64,000 bases of DNA. Source: Combretum micranthum (taxonomy: Eukaryota; Streptophyta; Magnoliopsida; Myrtales; Combretaceae). The notes beneath the pieces were generated by a model, which was not told the origin of the DNA, did not search any database, and saw only the letters and a program-made list of their open reading frames with translations. The stretch spans positions 1 to 64,000 of the forward strand of contig JAMXBD010003398.1 of the NCBI GenBank assembly GCA_024138025.1, given 5' to 3'. The stretch's first letter is position 1, and every line of letters begins with the position of its first letter. Shown here piece after piece: positions 1 through 12,083 of this stretch. The position numbers and the translations under genes are program-made.

Positions 1-672
1 ACATCATCACTAATATAACTCCAAAGTATCATCACTGATAATATACGAATTTGAACAACAAAGATAACAAATTTGTCACAATTCAAGATCAAGCATCGAA
101 TTCCACTCCGTATCGCCACAGATGAATCATTGAAGCCGCCAATAAGAACATCAAGAGAATTATTGAGAAGATGACCATTGTCTATAAAGATGGCATGAAA
201 TGTTACCGCTCGCATTAATGGCATATCGAACGTCTGTAAGAACATCAACCGGGCAACACCATATTCCTTGTATACGGAACTGAAGTGTTTTACCTGTAGA
301 AGTTGAAATTTCATCACTTCATATATTAGTTGAAAACCAAACTCGATGAAGCTGATGGATAAAACAAAGATTTGAATAGTTAATCTGTTAGATGAAAAGA
401 GGCTGACTGCAATGTCACGGCCAGTTATATCAGCAAAGAATGGCTAAGGCATTCAACAAGAAGGTCAAGCCAGAAGCTTCCAAGAAGTGATTTGGTTTTG
501 AAAAGATGCTGCCAAATGTACAAGACTCTAGAGGAAAGTTCACACCAAATTACGAAGGACCATATGTAGTTAGAAAAGTATTGTCGGGAGGAGCATTGAT
601 TCTTTCCCAAATGGATGGACCTAATTTAAAGGATCCTGTAAACTCAATGCTGTAAAGATGTATTATGAATGA
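1..672 (+). pseudogene. Tat/Ogre-type Ty3/gypsy integrase, C-terminal remnant
   Basis: Translating across frames recovers the end of a gypsy integrase. Around 100-180 it reads PYPQMNGAVEAANKNIKRII, the end of the catalytic core. Around 405-460 there is a basic linker, and at 525-672 the GKFTPNYEGPYVV / GGALILSQMDG block that closes pol in Tat/Ogre elements. No single frame stays open, because stops and frameshifts interrupt it, so it is dead. The catalytic D,D part lies before the window edge. In an active element integrase joins the cDNA to host DNA. The tandem-repeat region and long LTR that follow on the same strand fit this lineage. The family call is firm; the exact clade is inferred from the C-terminal block. 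Confidence 0.85.
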
Positions 673-1447
673 TCAATAAAAGTTTGTCATTTTCTATGTT
701 CAGTTGATTTCATTTTTAGTTTTTACAAGCAAAGTTGATATCCCAAATACTTTGAACTCAAGTCAAATCTCAGCCCGTTAATTAAATCATTCAAACAACT
801 TTCCAAAAAATTCTCAAATCAACCAAATCTCATCCCATTTATCACCAAATAACCATAAATTCTCAAACCAGATCAAATCTCAACCTATCACTTAAACAAA
901 TTCCCAAACCCAAACTAAAACTGTTAGAAAGTAATTTGAGCATCTCATATGGCTTTAAAATGCATATATGCAATTTTATCTGGTGATTATATTGCACAAG
1001 ATAACTAGTTTTTTAATACGGTTATGTGAATAACAGAAAAGCCCTAAACACATTAACCGACAAAATACCAAGATTCTTCAAATGGATTAAGAAGTTTAGA
1101 GTCCCCGAGTGGATCAAGAAAGATTAAGTTTTCCCAAATGAATCAATAAGTCAAGTTTCTGAGGAAATCAAGATTCCCCCGAGTGAATCAAGATAGATCA
1201 AATTTTCCTCAAATGGATCGAGATAGATCAATTTTCCTAAAGTGGATCAAGAAGATCAAGTTTCCTTAAGTGGATCAAAAAAGGATCAAGTTTTCCCAAA
1301 TGAATCAACAAGTCAAGTTTCCAAGAAAATCAAAAGTCCCCAAGTGGATCAGAAGATCAAGTATCCTAAAAGATCAAGTTTCCCGGAAGATCAAGAATTC
1401 ACAAATGGATCAAGAAACCAAATCTTTAGAGTTTCAAAAATCCCCAG
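673..1447 (+). other. 3' untranslated region of the Tat/Ogre element, degenerate GATCAAG-rich repeats
   Basis: Noncoding DNA between the pol end and the 3' LTR. From about 1085 to 1430 a motif resembling GTGGATCAAGAAGATCAAG followed by TTTCC recurs with variable spacing. Open frames on both strands here are a by-product of the repeats. A long, repeat-bearing 3' untranslated region is typical of Tat/Ogre elements. Confidence 0.6.
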
Positions 1448-1543
1448 TAAACCAAAGCCCATAGGTCCGGCAAATGACCAAACCAAAGCCCATAGGTCCG
1501 GCAAATGACCAAACCAAAGCCCATAGGTCCGGCAAATGACCAA
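1448..1543 (+). repeat. 31-bp tandem repeat, three copies
   Basis: Three nearly identical units, each containing ACCAAAGCCCATAGGTCCGG and then CAAATGACCAA. They start at about 1451, 1482 and 1513. The high similarity suggests recent local amplification inside an old element. Confidence 0.9.
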
Positions 1544-1559
1544 ACTTAGGTCCGATAGA

Positions 1560-1880
1560 TGACCTAGCAGTTTTCTAAAATTTAGACCCGACAGACGGTC
1601 TATCAGTTTTTTTAGTCTAGGCCCGACAGATGGCCTATCATTTTCTAAATCTAGACGCGACAGACGGTCTATCAGTTTTTCTAAATCTAGGCCCGACAGA
1701 TGGTCTATCAGTTTTTCTAAATCTAGGCCCGACAGATGGCCTATCATTTTTCTAAATCTAGGCCCGACAGATGGCCTATCATTTTTCTAAATCTAGGCCC
1801 GACAGATGGTCTATCATTTTTCCAGAGCCTAGGCCCGACAGTTGACCTAGCAAATCTTAAAGTCTAAACTCGACAGATAG
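1560..1880 (+). repeat. ~36-bp tandem repeat, about eight copies
   Basis: Units contain TCTAGGCCCGACAGATGG, then a CTATCA block and a T-run. About eight imperfect copies are visible; the outermost are the most diverged. It is a minisatellite in the 3' untranslated region of the Tat/Ogre element and gives spurious open frames on the minus strand. Confidence 0.9.
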
Positions 1881-1989
1881 TTTAGCACAAGATAAAAATC
1901 TCTTTGTTAAAAAAAAAAAAAATGGCAGGAGAAATTAAGCAAAAATTGGCTATCCTTTTGTCTTTGTGGCAAAAGTTTTGTTCAAACTT

Positions 1990-2007
1990 TACCACAAAGA
2001 GGGCAGC
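1990..2007 (+). other. Polypurine-tract-like sequence before the 3' LTR
   Basis: The purine-rich stretch CACAAAGAGGGCAGC lies directly before the TGTAGACACCC start of the LTR. This is where plus-strand DNA synthesis is primed in LTR retrotransposons. Confidence 0.55.
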
Positions 2008-4931
2008 TGTAGACACCCAATTTTACCCAATTAAAAATTAGGCTTAAGTTTAGATTAAATTAATGTCATGATGAGTTCATAAGATATAATAATAAAAATA
2101 ATAAATAATAGTATAATAAAAAAGAGAGAAAAGAGAAAAGAGAAAAAATAAAAAATAAAAGAATAAAATAGTATAATAAAATAATTAAATGAATAATAGT
2201 AATGTAAATAAAATATATGTAAGAAAAATTAAAATAAATAATTATTTAAGCTTAATATAATATATATTTTATTAGTCTTAAGTATTAGTGGGTTAGCTAT
2301 ATGACCAAGGCACAGGCCAATGGCCTAACGGTTCAGACCATAGACACAGGAGTAAAGGGACCCGAGTTCGATCCTAGCCCAAAGCAGATTTTGCCTCTTT
2401 TGTTCAATTTTTTTTCCCAAAAGACACATCGTTCATCCACTTTGAGACATCATTTGAGCAATGAATCTTTGTGTTTTTTCGAAATTAATTGTACAGACAC
2501 AAACTAGGCATGGGATACATCACATATGTACATAATTCACGTATTTTTTTCATTCTAAAAGCCATCTTAATTAAGTCATGAAAATTGGGAAAAAATTCGA
2601 ATGGACATGATTTTTCAAATTTTAAAATTGGCCGAATTGTGTTCTTTGATCAAATTAAATACACTTAATCGAAGAGTTATGATGTATAAACATAAGATTC
2701 GTGATCAATTTGAACCAACAATCACGAATCGAGTCCCAATTTTGAATCGTTCTTATTTGAAAAAGTATAACGATTCGTGATTCAAAAATTGAACAAGTAC
2801 AAAGCTTCGAAATGACAAATTGTTTCGAAATCTATAAATAGGATCACCCCACAAGCAGAAAGCACAATTCAATTTCACAAAATACACACTACACGATCGA
2901 GATCTGAAAATAGAGTAGAAAGTGTTCGAATTGCAAAAATTGCAAATTCGAAGTGATCGGGAGGATTTCGATCAAATTAAAGAGTGTTAGGATCATTTAG
3001 GAAGTGTTCTTGATTGATTATAGTACTTAGATTTGCTCGAATTTGCATTTGGAAGTTCTGCAAATTTTTCGAAATTTTTTTATCCTTGCCGCCGTTGGAC
3101 CACCACACGAACCGCCACTTCCGGTGGTTCTGGGAGTGAACCACCACCACCAACGGACGCAGCAGCCCCATCCACGTCGGGCCGACAAGGTTGCAGCCTT
3201 CGAAAACCACCAGGAGCGGCCGAGGAACGCCTTAAAGTCACCATCATCGTCTTCTTCACCCGACGGGTATCCAAGATCCGACCTGAAATCCGAGATCCAA
3301 CCCGATCGGTTGTCGGTCAACGGTCGCCGGTCGCCGGTCGCCGTCGCCGGTCAACGGTCGTCGGTCAATAGTCAGCCAGATCTACGGTCCAGATTCAATC
3401 AGAGGATCAGACGGTCCAGATTGATCAAAGCGATCTACGGTCCAGATTTGATCAGCAGATCCTACGCTCCAGATTTGATCAGTAGATCCACGGTCCAGAT
3501 CGCGAGTCAATTCCATCAGACGGTCAGATTTAGTCCACAGATCAGACGCTCCAGATCTGATCCGAGAAAATCCAACGGTCCAGGTTAGTTCGCAATATTT
3601 TATTAGTTATTTATTATATATTTAATTTCGAAAAATAGAAAAATTAATAAAAATTCGTAAAAAATCCAGAAAAATTCAGAAAAATCCAGAAAAATTAGAA
3701 TAATTATTTTTAATATAAATTTACATGTTTTAGCAATTTTTGTTATTTTTGGATATTTTTGAATATGTATTTACATAGATTGATCTTTAAATATATATTT
3801 GATGCATGAGATGTTTTGTTTTTGTATTTTAATTTTGTTATGATATATTTTGAATATGTTCTGAACATATGTGATGATTATTGAATTTTGAAAAATAATA
3901 AATTGTAAATAGATTTTTTAAACCAAAATTGTTGTTGAATAATAAAGATAAAAATTGTTTTTTTTTAAATCATGATATTAATTAAATTTTTATCAAAATT
4001 ATCTTTATAAATTTGCTATAAAGATAATACTCAAAATTCTCAAAATTATTTTCATAAATGGATTTTGAAAATAATTAAAGTTGTTCAAAAATATTTTCAT
4101 AAATTTACTATGAAAATATTTAATATTTTTTAATCGAAATTGATTTTCATGTAGCATTAAATTAGCCATGAATTGTCAATGATTTTTGAACTTAGAAAAA
4201 TATATTTTTTATGAAATAAAAATCAATTGATTAGATCATAGGATCATCAAAATTGGTTTTCATGAAAATTCAAAATTTAATGAACTTAAAGTGAAATATT
4301 CTAAAAATATAAAATTGATCAACAAACTAAGTTCTTTATAAAAGAACCACGTTCTGTCTGATCTCGATTAGCTAGTACGTAGGCACCTACGGGGCGACAA
4401 TAAAATTAGAAAAAATATATTTTATTTTGATAATTTGAAATAATCATTTTGTACATATTATAAGTTTTTTTTTTTTTTTTGAAAAGAAAAAATACAAATG
4501 TTTGTTAATATTTAAATCCTAAAAAAAATACATAAAAATAAAAATGAATGATTAAGCTTGTAGATATTTGTTTTATAAGTGTTTTGTTTGAATTTTTTAG
4601 TATAGAAAAGGATAAATTCTAAATTTTAAATTTAAAGTGGTAACCGCTTAGGTTTTAATAGGTTAGCCCCCGAACTCAGATATCTGGTATTTTTTTAAAA
4701 TTTGATTTTTAAATCAAACTTTTTGCAGACTAGTGGCTAAGTTAGGATTAACGACCCATTGATCCTAGCTTTTATTTTTTCCGATTTATATCGGGTGGCG
4801 ACTCTAAAAAGTTTTCAAAAATTAAAATTTCTTTTAACCCCTAGTCGAGGATTCATGTTAAATGGGTTTGGGTTTAATATGAATCGGGTTAGGAGAAATG
4901 AACCGGATGATTTTCAAAATCCAGGCTCGAC
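2008..4931 (+). mobile_element. 3' LTR of the Tat/Ogre-type element
   Basis: It starts TGTAGACACCC directly after the purine tract and ends near CCAGGCTCGACA, giving a TG...CA LTR of about 2.9 kb. A TATA box lies at 2833. Near the end are GGTGGCGACTC and CTAGTCGAGG, of a kind common at Tat/Ogre LTR ends. The 5' LTR is outside the window, so the TSD and LTR identity cannot be tested, and the right edge is a best estimate. The GC-rich open frames at 3030-3590 lie downstream of the promoter and overlap on both strands with no domain; I treat them as leader sequence. Confidence 0.7.
2833..2840 (+). promoter_or_regulatory. TATA box of the Tat/Ogre LTR promoter
   Basis: TATAAATA followed by GGATCACCCC, about 825 bp into the LTR. 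Position and context fit the U3 promoter that would start the genomic transcript about 30 bp downstream. Confidence 0.6.
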
Positions 4932-5800
4932 AAGTATCTTATAGATTTGTCTTAGTCAATAGCTTAGGATAGTGAGACAAATCAAGATAAAATATTAGTG
5001 TTTTTAATCTCTCTTATCTGATTAGATTTAGTGGGATGAACCGATGTGGATATTAGGACCTTGACAATGGAGCTAGAAGAGAAGACTGACTCATAAAGAG
5101 GAACCTCTAAAAATATCTCATTTACTATTTTATACTTTATTTTGTATGCTATTAAATTAAAGTTATCATATCATTACTTTAAGTAAGACTGAAGGGAAAT
5201 TGATAGAAAAAGTTAATTTACTAAGTTATTCAAAAAAATTTTAGGTAACAATCAATCCACCCCCTTTCCTCTTTATTGCTTAGTCAAGGCATACACAAAC
5301 TTATGTGCAATTTTACATATAATGCACACACACATAAACACGCGTGCACACACACACACACACACACACACATGTATTACAATACTTGATATTTAACTAA
5401 TGGAACTCATATTATAGGTATCATTCTAACAATCAAAATATGAACTTTAAGAATCCATCCCCTTCTTTCAAAATTATGACTCTAAGAACCTAATCCATAC
5501 ATTCAAAATCCTGACCTTAGAAATCCAATAGATATAAACTTTAAAAAAAAATAATGATAACTTCAACGAGTGTTAAAGGTTCAATCTTTCAAAAACTATA
5601 CTCTAATGGAATCTTTTGAAGCGATATTTAAAAAAAAAAAGTTCTTTAAGCATTTATAGGTTTACACTTTCAATAACTAACCTCCATGGGGCATTTAAAG
5701 GCTCTAATCCTAACTGATTTAAGGTATTCTTGATAGGATATATTACTCTATTCATTTAAGGATTATTTAAACTCATTTTGCATCTATATTCATCAATAAT
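4932..5800. other. No gene seen
   Basis: AT-rich DNA without a supportable coding region. Apart from a (CA)n tract it shows no structure. Confidence 0.6.
5347..5372. repeat. (CA)n microsatellite
   Basis: Thirteen uninterrupted CA units, preceded by a few scattered CACA blocks. Confidence 0.95.
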
Positions 5801-7475
5801 CCTAAAAAGTAGTACTTCTTGTTGTTAGTTGTTGATCTTAGGAAAATGAAGCCTGTTTGAACACTCCACCATCAATAAATGAAGAAATAACACAAAGGGA
5901 TCAGCAAAAGTCAACAAATCAAGGAAACAAGGAAGATCACGCAGTTGTGCCTTAAATAGGGCAAAGGACGTTTATCTACAACTAATAACGCTAGTAAGGG
6001 CATGGGCGTATGATATTGAAGATGAAGCCACAATGGATGATGCAGCCAGTAGTGTGGTTGTATGAGTGGACATGATACGACATGAGTTAAGTTCTTCCAG
6101 AATATGCCACCACCAATAACAGGATACATGAGTCTAAAGCTTGCATCCACAATTGAGAACACTCTCTCCCATGAATCATGCAAACTCTAAGATTAATTGT
6201 TGAGAAAAGTCCACAATCTCTCACATAGTCCAAGGAATGGGTGCAATAAAGGTGAAAGCTCAATCATAGATTACGACATTGGCATTGATGTGGCTATGCA
6301 AAAAAGAAGTTACATTTGAAATTTGGTGCACACGGCCTTAGATGCAATCATATCATTAGGCACATCACGATCGACTAATGAAAATTTTGTTTTTTTTAGA
6401 TCTTTTTAACACGTCAACTTTCCTTGTACTATAGATATAGTTATTCTACAAAAATCATTAGATGGATAGTATATTAATAGTAAAAGATATAGAGCATTAT
6501 AGATTTTTAGCAGGTTTTGTACATTTTGCTTGGATTAATAGCTGATTTATAAGGGTTTTCGAGAGAAAATTCAAGGAGATCATTCATTAGACCTTATCAA
6601 CTAATGAATTTCAAAGAATCATCAATCTAACATGCTTTATTCTCAACATGTGTCTCTTTTCTTCTCTAAATTTTTTAATTGCATTGATAGATCTATGGAG
6701 GAGTAATCATGTAGCTTAGATCTATGGTCCCTAGGCCTAATTTATGTAACTCCTATTGTGTTTTAACGAAAGTATTGATTTCTTGATTTTAATAACCTAT
6801 GCTTAATAGATCTTGGATTTATATAATGTACAATATAGATTCATATATAATTTTATTAGGAATTATTGAAAAATCATTTTAATGAATAGATATTGGTTAT
6901 TGATGAGGATTGCTCATAATTTTAAAGATAGAGTAGTGAAATCCTTCTACTCTTGATTAATTCATCCAATTAATTCTAGTACTTAATGCGATTCTAAATT
7001 GCTATTAATCTAGGAAGAGATTCTGATTGATAAACTTAGGATTATAAAGTAATGATCTTGAGAAAGATATTAATATAACATTGAGAATTCAACTGTTCGA
7101 GAAATCAATATCAATTTAATAAGGATTTATTAAGTTACATGATAAGGCCTATTGGTGAAACAGGATCTAACTATCTTTGAAATTTAGATAAATATCTTAT
7201 TGTGAATCATGTTGTAAACCAATTCTAGGTTTAAAAATAGTCAATTATTCATTTACTTGTTAAAACTCTCCGTAAAGGCTGGATAATTGGAAAATGGTGA
7301 AGAGTAGTATTTGCAAAGTTCCCTTAAGTAAAGCGACTCTATGCTAAACTCACTACTACGATGCCAGGTGCACTTGCCTATCATGTTGGTTATAGTTATG
7401 ATTTTGCGTATTGATTTATAAATTTTAAAACGTGGTCAATTAATGCATTGTCAAATAAAGCATGAAGCAAGTTTT
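5801..7475 (+). mobile_element. Decayed Athila-type LTR and leader (probable)
   Basis: Noncoding DNA running up to a primer-site-like sequence at 7476. The 6560-7400 part has the AT-rich prose and the CCAGGTGCACTTGCCTATC segment near its end that I associate with Athila U5/leader DNA. No partner LTR is in the window, so the left boundary is arbitrary. The minus-strand open frame at 5911-6183 has no recognisable domain. Confidence 0.4.
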
Positions 7476-7491
7476 TGGTGCATTGTCGAGG
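7476..7491 (+). other. Degraded primer binding site, tRNA-Asp type
   Basis: TGGTGCATTGTCGAGG aligns with TGGCGCCGTTGCCGGGG, the tRNA-Asp-complementary site used by Athila elements. Apart from a one-base gap, every difference is C to T or G to A, which fits decay of methylated cytosines. Confidence 0.55.
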
Positions 7492-7574
7492 CCATTCTTT
7501 TTCTTCTTGTTTGTTGTTTTTTTTTATTTTGTTTGTCGATTAAGGGTTGAATTTTTTTTGTTTCCCTGTAGTAT

Positions 7575-8060
7575 ATGACAAGAAGTCATTCATTGGGCTT
7601 AATAGATTTAAATGTCAAACCAGAGAGGAATCATGAAGCCTCTATTCAAAATTTACAAATCAAGTTAGTTAAATTGTCAAGATGTTATCAAAGAGAACTC
7701 AAGGGTCATTACCTGGTAATACTAAGCCAAATCTTAAGAGCAAGTCAAGGATGTTATGTTGAAGAGTGGAAAGGAACTTTAAGTTGAAGTTAAAGGCTAA
7801 GAGAAAGAAAAAGTGAGATCCAAAGCAAGTGTTCCAGTTGAGAAGCCACTTGAAAATCAAGATAAAATTGAAGACGAAGAAGAGAATAAACCTATTCTTC
7901 CTATCAAAGAATACAAAACCCCTTTTTCCTCATCTGGCGAGATTGAGAAAGACTAAGGTTGATGAGCAATATGGCAGATTCTTTGAGTTGTTCAAGCAAC
8001 TTCATATCAATTAGTCATTAGTTGAAGCACTTCAAAGATGCCAAAGTCTGCTAAATTCTC
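7575..8060 (+). pseudogene. Athila-type gag remnant
   Basis: It opens MTRSHSLGLIDLNVKPERNH, like the short N-terminus of Athila gag. After internal loss and frameshifts it continues at about 7880-8060 with LPIKEYKTPF, PHLARLRKTKVDEQYGRFFE and LFKQLHINLSLVEALQRCQ. The latter matches the conserved block before the Athila protease (PFPQRLKK...LHINIPFVEALEQMP in relatives). Gag would build the virus-like particle. The middle of gag is missing and protease and polymerase are absent. The remnant stops where fragments of another LTR family begin. Confidence 0.65.
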
Positions 8061-8094
8061 ATTTCATCATATAAGCATAGAATCACATATGTAT

Positions 8095-8720
8095 ATATAT
8101 ATATATATCCGTAAAATCCCCATATATGTCTATTTTTATCTTTTCCTAATATACTAATGCCACTACTTTACAACCACAAGCAATAGGGTAACGAAATTTA
8201 GAGGGACAATTCACTCGTCCATTTCACAATATTCTTAGTCGTAATAATCCTTAGGAAAGGAAATCTTGTATTCATCGTCACCTAGACAAAAGAAATACCC
8301 AGGATAAATATTTCGTTAAAGTTCTCCTTAAACTTTCTAATTCTATTTCACTATATTCGTCAAAAATCGCGTAGAATGACATTCCAACTTAAAATGGCCA
8401 TAACTTGCTTATGTTAACTCGAAATTTCAAATATTATATATCGTCTTCTACCTTCTCAAAAAGATCTATCTATTTCTAAGGTTGTTTTTATCATAAAAAT
8501 CCATTTGGGTGTGGAAACAGCATGTTACAGAATCGTCCTCAAAACAAAAATTTCAAACTTTTCTTCATCCAAGAATACTTAAGCAAAAGTATAGATATTT
8601 ATGTGATTGAAAAATCCTTTGAATATATATATATATATACATGTATATATACTCGTTTGTACGCATGATTTTAGTGACGTTGCCTCAAAATAAAGTTTGT
8701 AAACAATTTCGTGAAGATAG
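8095..8720 (-). mobile_element. Internal fragment of the TGTCACGCC-type LTR
   Basis: It aligns by eye with 18340-18970 inside the solo LTR at 17330. Shared landmarks are ACTCACTCGTCC, AAAAGAAATACCC, CCAACTTAAAATGGCCAT and AAGATCTATCTATTTCTAAG. A simple-sequence tract sits at the matching place ((AT)n here, (AC)n there). Both ends of the LTR are missing. The strand given is the inferred LTR sense strand. Confidence 0.65.
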
Positions 8721-8829
8721 AGTTTTGTGATGGGTCATTTTTTGACTTGCGATTAATTTGCTATTCCGTAAATTTGTGACTTAGCAAAAAGAAGGTCATA
8801 ATTTAAAATCCTTAAAGGTGTTTCCAGAT

Positions 8830-9659
8830 TGATAAGCTGGATAAGCTGTTAGCGTAGAGTTGGATAAGCTGTTAGTGTACTGGGACATGGGCTATGCTCC
8901 CTCCTAGAGAATCCACATCACTCAGGGAATGCGACTCTTCGAAGCCGTGCCAATCGAACGATTTAGGCGAGGGCTTGGGGACTAGCAGTAGGAGGTCGAG
9001 ATGATCTTCATCAACATTCTCTAACCTTCCATACGAAGGGATAAATCCGTTCTATATATGGTTTCCAAATAACTATATATATATTTATGTAATCATGTGA
9101 TTGTTGCATAGCATGCATAACACATGTGTGAAAATTAAATAAACTTATTTGATATCACGGTGCAAATAAAAGGAAATATCTCACTAAGCTAGTTATAAGC
9201 TTATAGCCTTATAGATCTTTGTTGAAACAGGTATATCCATGGCTCTATTCGAAGATCATGACATTAAGGAAAACATTGATGGATTTTAAACTCTTGTGGA
9301 AGCAATGAGAACATAGGATGAATTTATTTTGTAAATCCCTTATATGCAATATATACTATGTTAGTATTTTGAAGATTTCTAAGAAATGTATTTATATAGA
9401 CTTGAAGGAAATGGGGGAGGGGGGTGTATTCCCCTAAGATTTGTAATCAACCATGTTTATGTTTTATGATAAATATTCTCTTTACCTTGTTAATTAATTG
9501 TTATCAATGTAAATTGTGCTACTCCGTTGAGTTCCCTTGGTTGTAATATACGCCTTGTACATGATATGGAAGCCTTTGTGTGACTAAAGTAGTCATTCTT
9601 AGGCTTTAGTATTGTGTATGACAAACTATCAGGTTTAGAGTATCCCATGGGGCGTGACA
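8830..9659 (+). mobile_element. Inverted fragment of the TGTCACGCC-type LTR
   Basis: The right edge GGGGCGTGACA is the reverse complement of the TGTCACGCCCC terminus. The reverse complement also carries the conserved ATAACTAGCTTAGTGAGATA and CTGCTAGTCCCCAAGC landmarks. It faces the neighbouring fragment at 8095-8720, so an inversion or two insertions are involved. A 25-bp direct duplication (GGATAAGCTGTTAG) lies at 8840-8880. Confidence 0.65.
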
Positions 9660-9699
9660 GTCTATGCTAGCTTCCTTTTCTTAGTCTTCATCATTTCCT

Positions 9700-12083
9700 T
9701 AAAACTTGTAACAATAGTCTAAAGGAACATGAGCATAACAAGCTTGGTGAATAAAAAATCTTAGCACATTACAAATATATTCACACAATGTTTAATTAAC
9801 ACTCATATATATTGTAACAATCAACCATATATATCAAGCATAGTTTGGGTGACCAGAACCCAAACTTATGGAGATTTATGCCATCTCTTGAGGGTTGAAG
9901 GACTAGTACTAGTATTCCACATCCACGAGACCCAAAAAACTAATGAAGGAATAATTATTTTAAAAATTGATTACTTTATAAATAAATATTACAATACAAT
10001 CTCAACTTCACTTAGGTCTTAGAGTTTCCACTAATTATTATCATTTCAAACTAACCTTCATCAGGCAAAGTCTTTCAAGCCTACTTAGTTCCTATAAAAT
10101 TGGCGACCCAATGGTATCTTTTACCAGATTTACTGGATATCATGAAGTAATACCATAGAATAGAAATGATAATATGCAATGTAGATACCATGTAAATACA
10201 TTTGCATGATGTCATGTAATGCATCTCTAATTTATTTATTAATCAAATAAGAGTTAATTCAACTTAATTATTGACCAATCAATTAGTTACCACTTTTAGC
10301 ATTAAAATTTCTTAGTTAATCCAATAATCAATCAACATGCGTTATTCCCTAATCCCCATACATGTATTAATTTAAATTGCATTTAAAGCACATGCTACTA
10401 CATTACAATCACAAACAAGTGAAAAGATTCAATTACTCATAGGTGCATCTTGGCCAATCATCATAATAATCAAACAAAATGTCCGAGTCTTGACTCATGG
10501 TTCCCATAAAAAAATAAACATGCATCACTAAGAATATAACTAGGTAAGAATTTCTATTAAGGCTTAGATGTTCTAATTTAATATTATTATAACATTAGAT
10601 ATTACTCAATTATACAAACTTAACTAATTATTAAGTCTAGGTATTATAAACTTAACATATCATCAGTCAACAATTCAGTGATCTAACTTGATTAAAATTT
10701 ATAAGAAATCTTAAACTAACATTTTTATTTACATATTATATATATTATTTATTTACCATGTTATTTTATTTCTTGTTCTATATAAAATAGGGGAAGCATC
10801 ACGGTCATGACCTAAGCTGTGATCTTCAACACGATCCCCAATATACCCATGATTGAAGGCATCTAATTTTATAAAAGAAAACAAAGGAGATCGTGCCCCT
10901 CATAACAGCCATTATCTAGGCATATCACAAATTACGATCATGATCTTGCTCATAGTCACTTGAGGAAAATTCAACCCAAGGAGATCATGGGCTCCATTAC
11001 GCCTGTGATGTGGTAAAAAAATGTGATCCGAGAAGATAACTCCCTCTATCACGCCCATCATCTGGTAACCCTAAATTTTATTTCAACTTCGGAATTTTTA
11101 CACTTTTCAACTACTTATAATGACCTTATTTCCATCAAAAAAACTTTACTACCTACATATGAGATTTATTTGCTTCTTTTAAAGCTTTAAAATGATTTCA
11201 GACATGCAAACTTACATTACACCAACTATACACCACATCAACCTTAGGCAACCAACCAAAATCCATTATATCTCCACTTTAAGCCTTAATCTATCATCTT
11301 CATCACTTATCTTCACCTATCTAATACGAATATCCTTAACAACTCCATATACAATATTTACCAATATAATACTAATTACACTTGTTTATTTTACAAAATA
11401 AACAAAGTAGAAGTAAGGAATAGCTTACCTAAGATGATCTTGACTTGAAAATAGAAGCTTCAGATGAAATTTGGAGAGTTTTAAAAGAAGAAAAATTGAG
11501 GAAATATGGTGTATGTGTGCATCAAAAGGGTGCCTACTTGGAGAAGAAGAAGAAGATAGTTTGATAAATTTTCATTTAATAATTATCTATTAATTTTGAC
11601 AAAGTAACTTTTGAATTTTGAAGCATTACAAAGTTATTGTGTGTGTGCAAGTGCATGTTTGTTATGATAGAGAAAACACTATGGGCTTGCATGAAAAGAA
11701 TTAGGCTTGGATTTTCCTATGAAAATTGGGCTTCTTGATTCATCAAGGCTAAAGAAATAAGATATTAAAATCAATACTAAGTTTTAGCCCATTGCAATTA
11801 GAATTTATTTGTATAAAAGTTCCTTAATTTAATTTATAATGAAAATTTTATGATTTAAGGTTTGAACTTTAAAAGCACTAATTCATAAGAAAATTTCAAA
11901 ATAACATAAATTTTGAAATAAATTTATTAAGAATTAAGTCTCTACTCTTATTGAATTCATTCAACACATGCTAATATAAACAAAACCCTTAACTATTACA
12001 TTTATTTTAACTTTTATATTAAATCTATATTAATTTCAATTTTCTAAACTCTATCTTACCTTAGGAAAAACTTAGGTATTATA
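9700..12083 (-). mobile_element. Partial LTR, same subfamily as 55534-58455
   Basis: The antisense landmark GAGCATAACAAGCTTGGTGA lies at 9730. The reverse complement of 11400-12080 aligns with 55540-56130, including GAAGCCCAATTTTCAT, CACTTGCACACACACAATA and AAGTCAAGATCA. The first few hundred bases with the TGTCACGCC end are missing. A minisatellite lies at the same internal place as in 55534-58455. There is no coding content; the short open frame at 11192-11401 is chance. Confidence 0.6.
10797..11073. repeat. Degenerate ~50-60-bp tandem repeat inside the LTR
   Basis: Units share ATCACG/GATCATG, a TGATC or GATCGTG core and CCCNTCAT-like ends. It is the equivalent of the clearer 52-bp array at 56503-56775. 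Confidence 0.5.

Noticed and set aside
1242..1747. Open frames of 64-118 codons
   Set aside because: They translate tandem repeats; the products are the same short peptide repeated.
1448..1880. CRISPR-like regular array
   Set aside because: There are no unique spacers between conserved repeats; the unit is continuous. The organism is a plant.
3027..3590. Overlapping GC-rich open frames on both strands
   Set aside because: They lie inside the Tat/Ogre LTR downstream of its TATA box, show no domain, and arise from CGG/CCG-rich low-complexity sequence.
5911..6183. 90-codon minus-strand frame
   Set aside because: No recognisable domain; it lies in DNA that is probably Athila LTR or leader.
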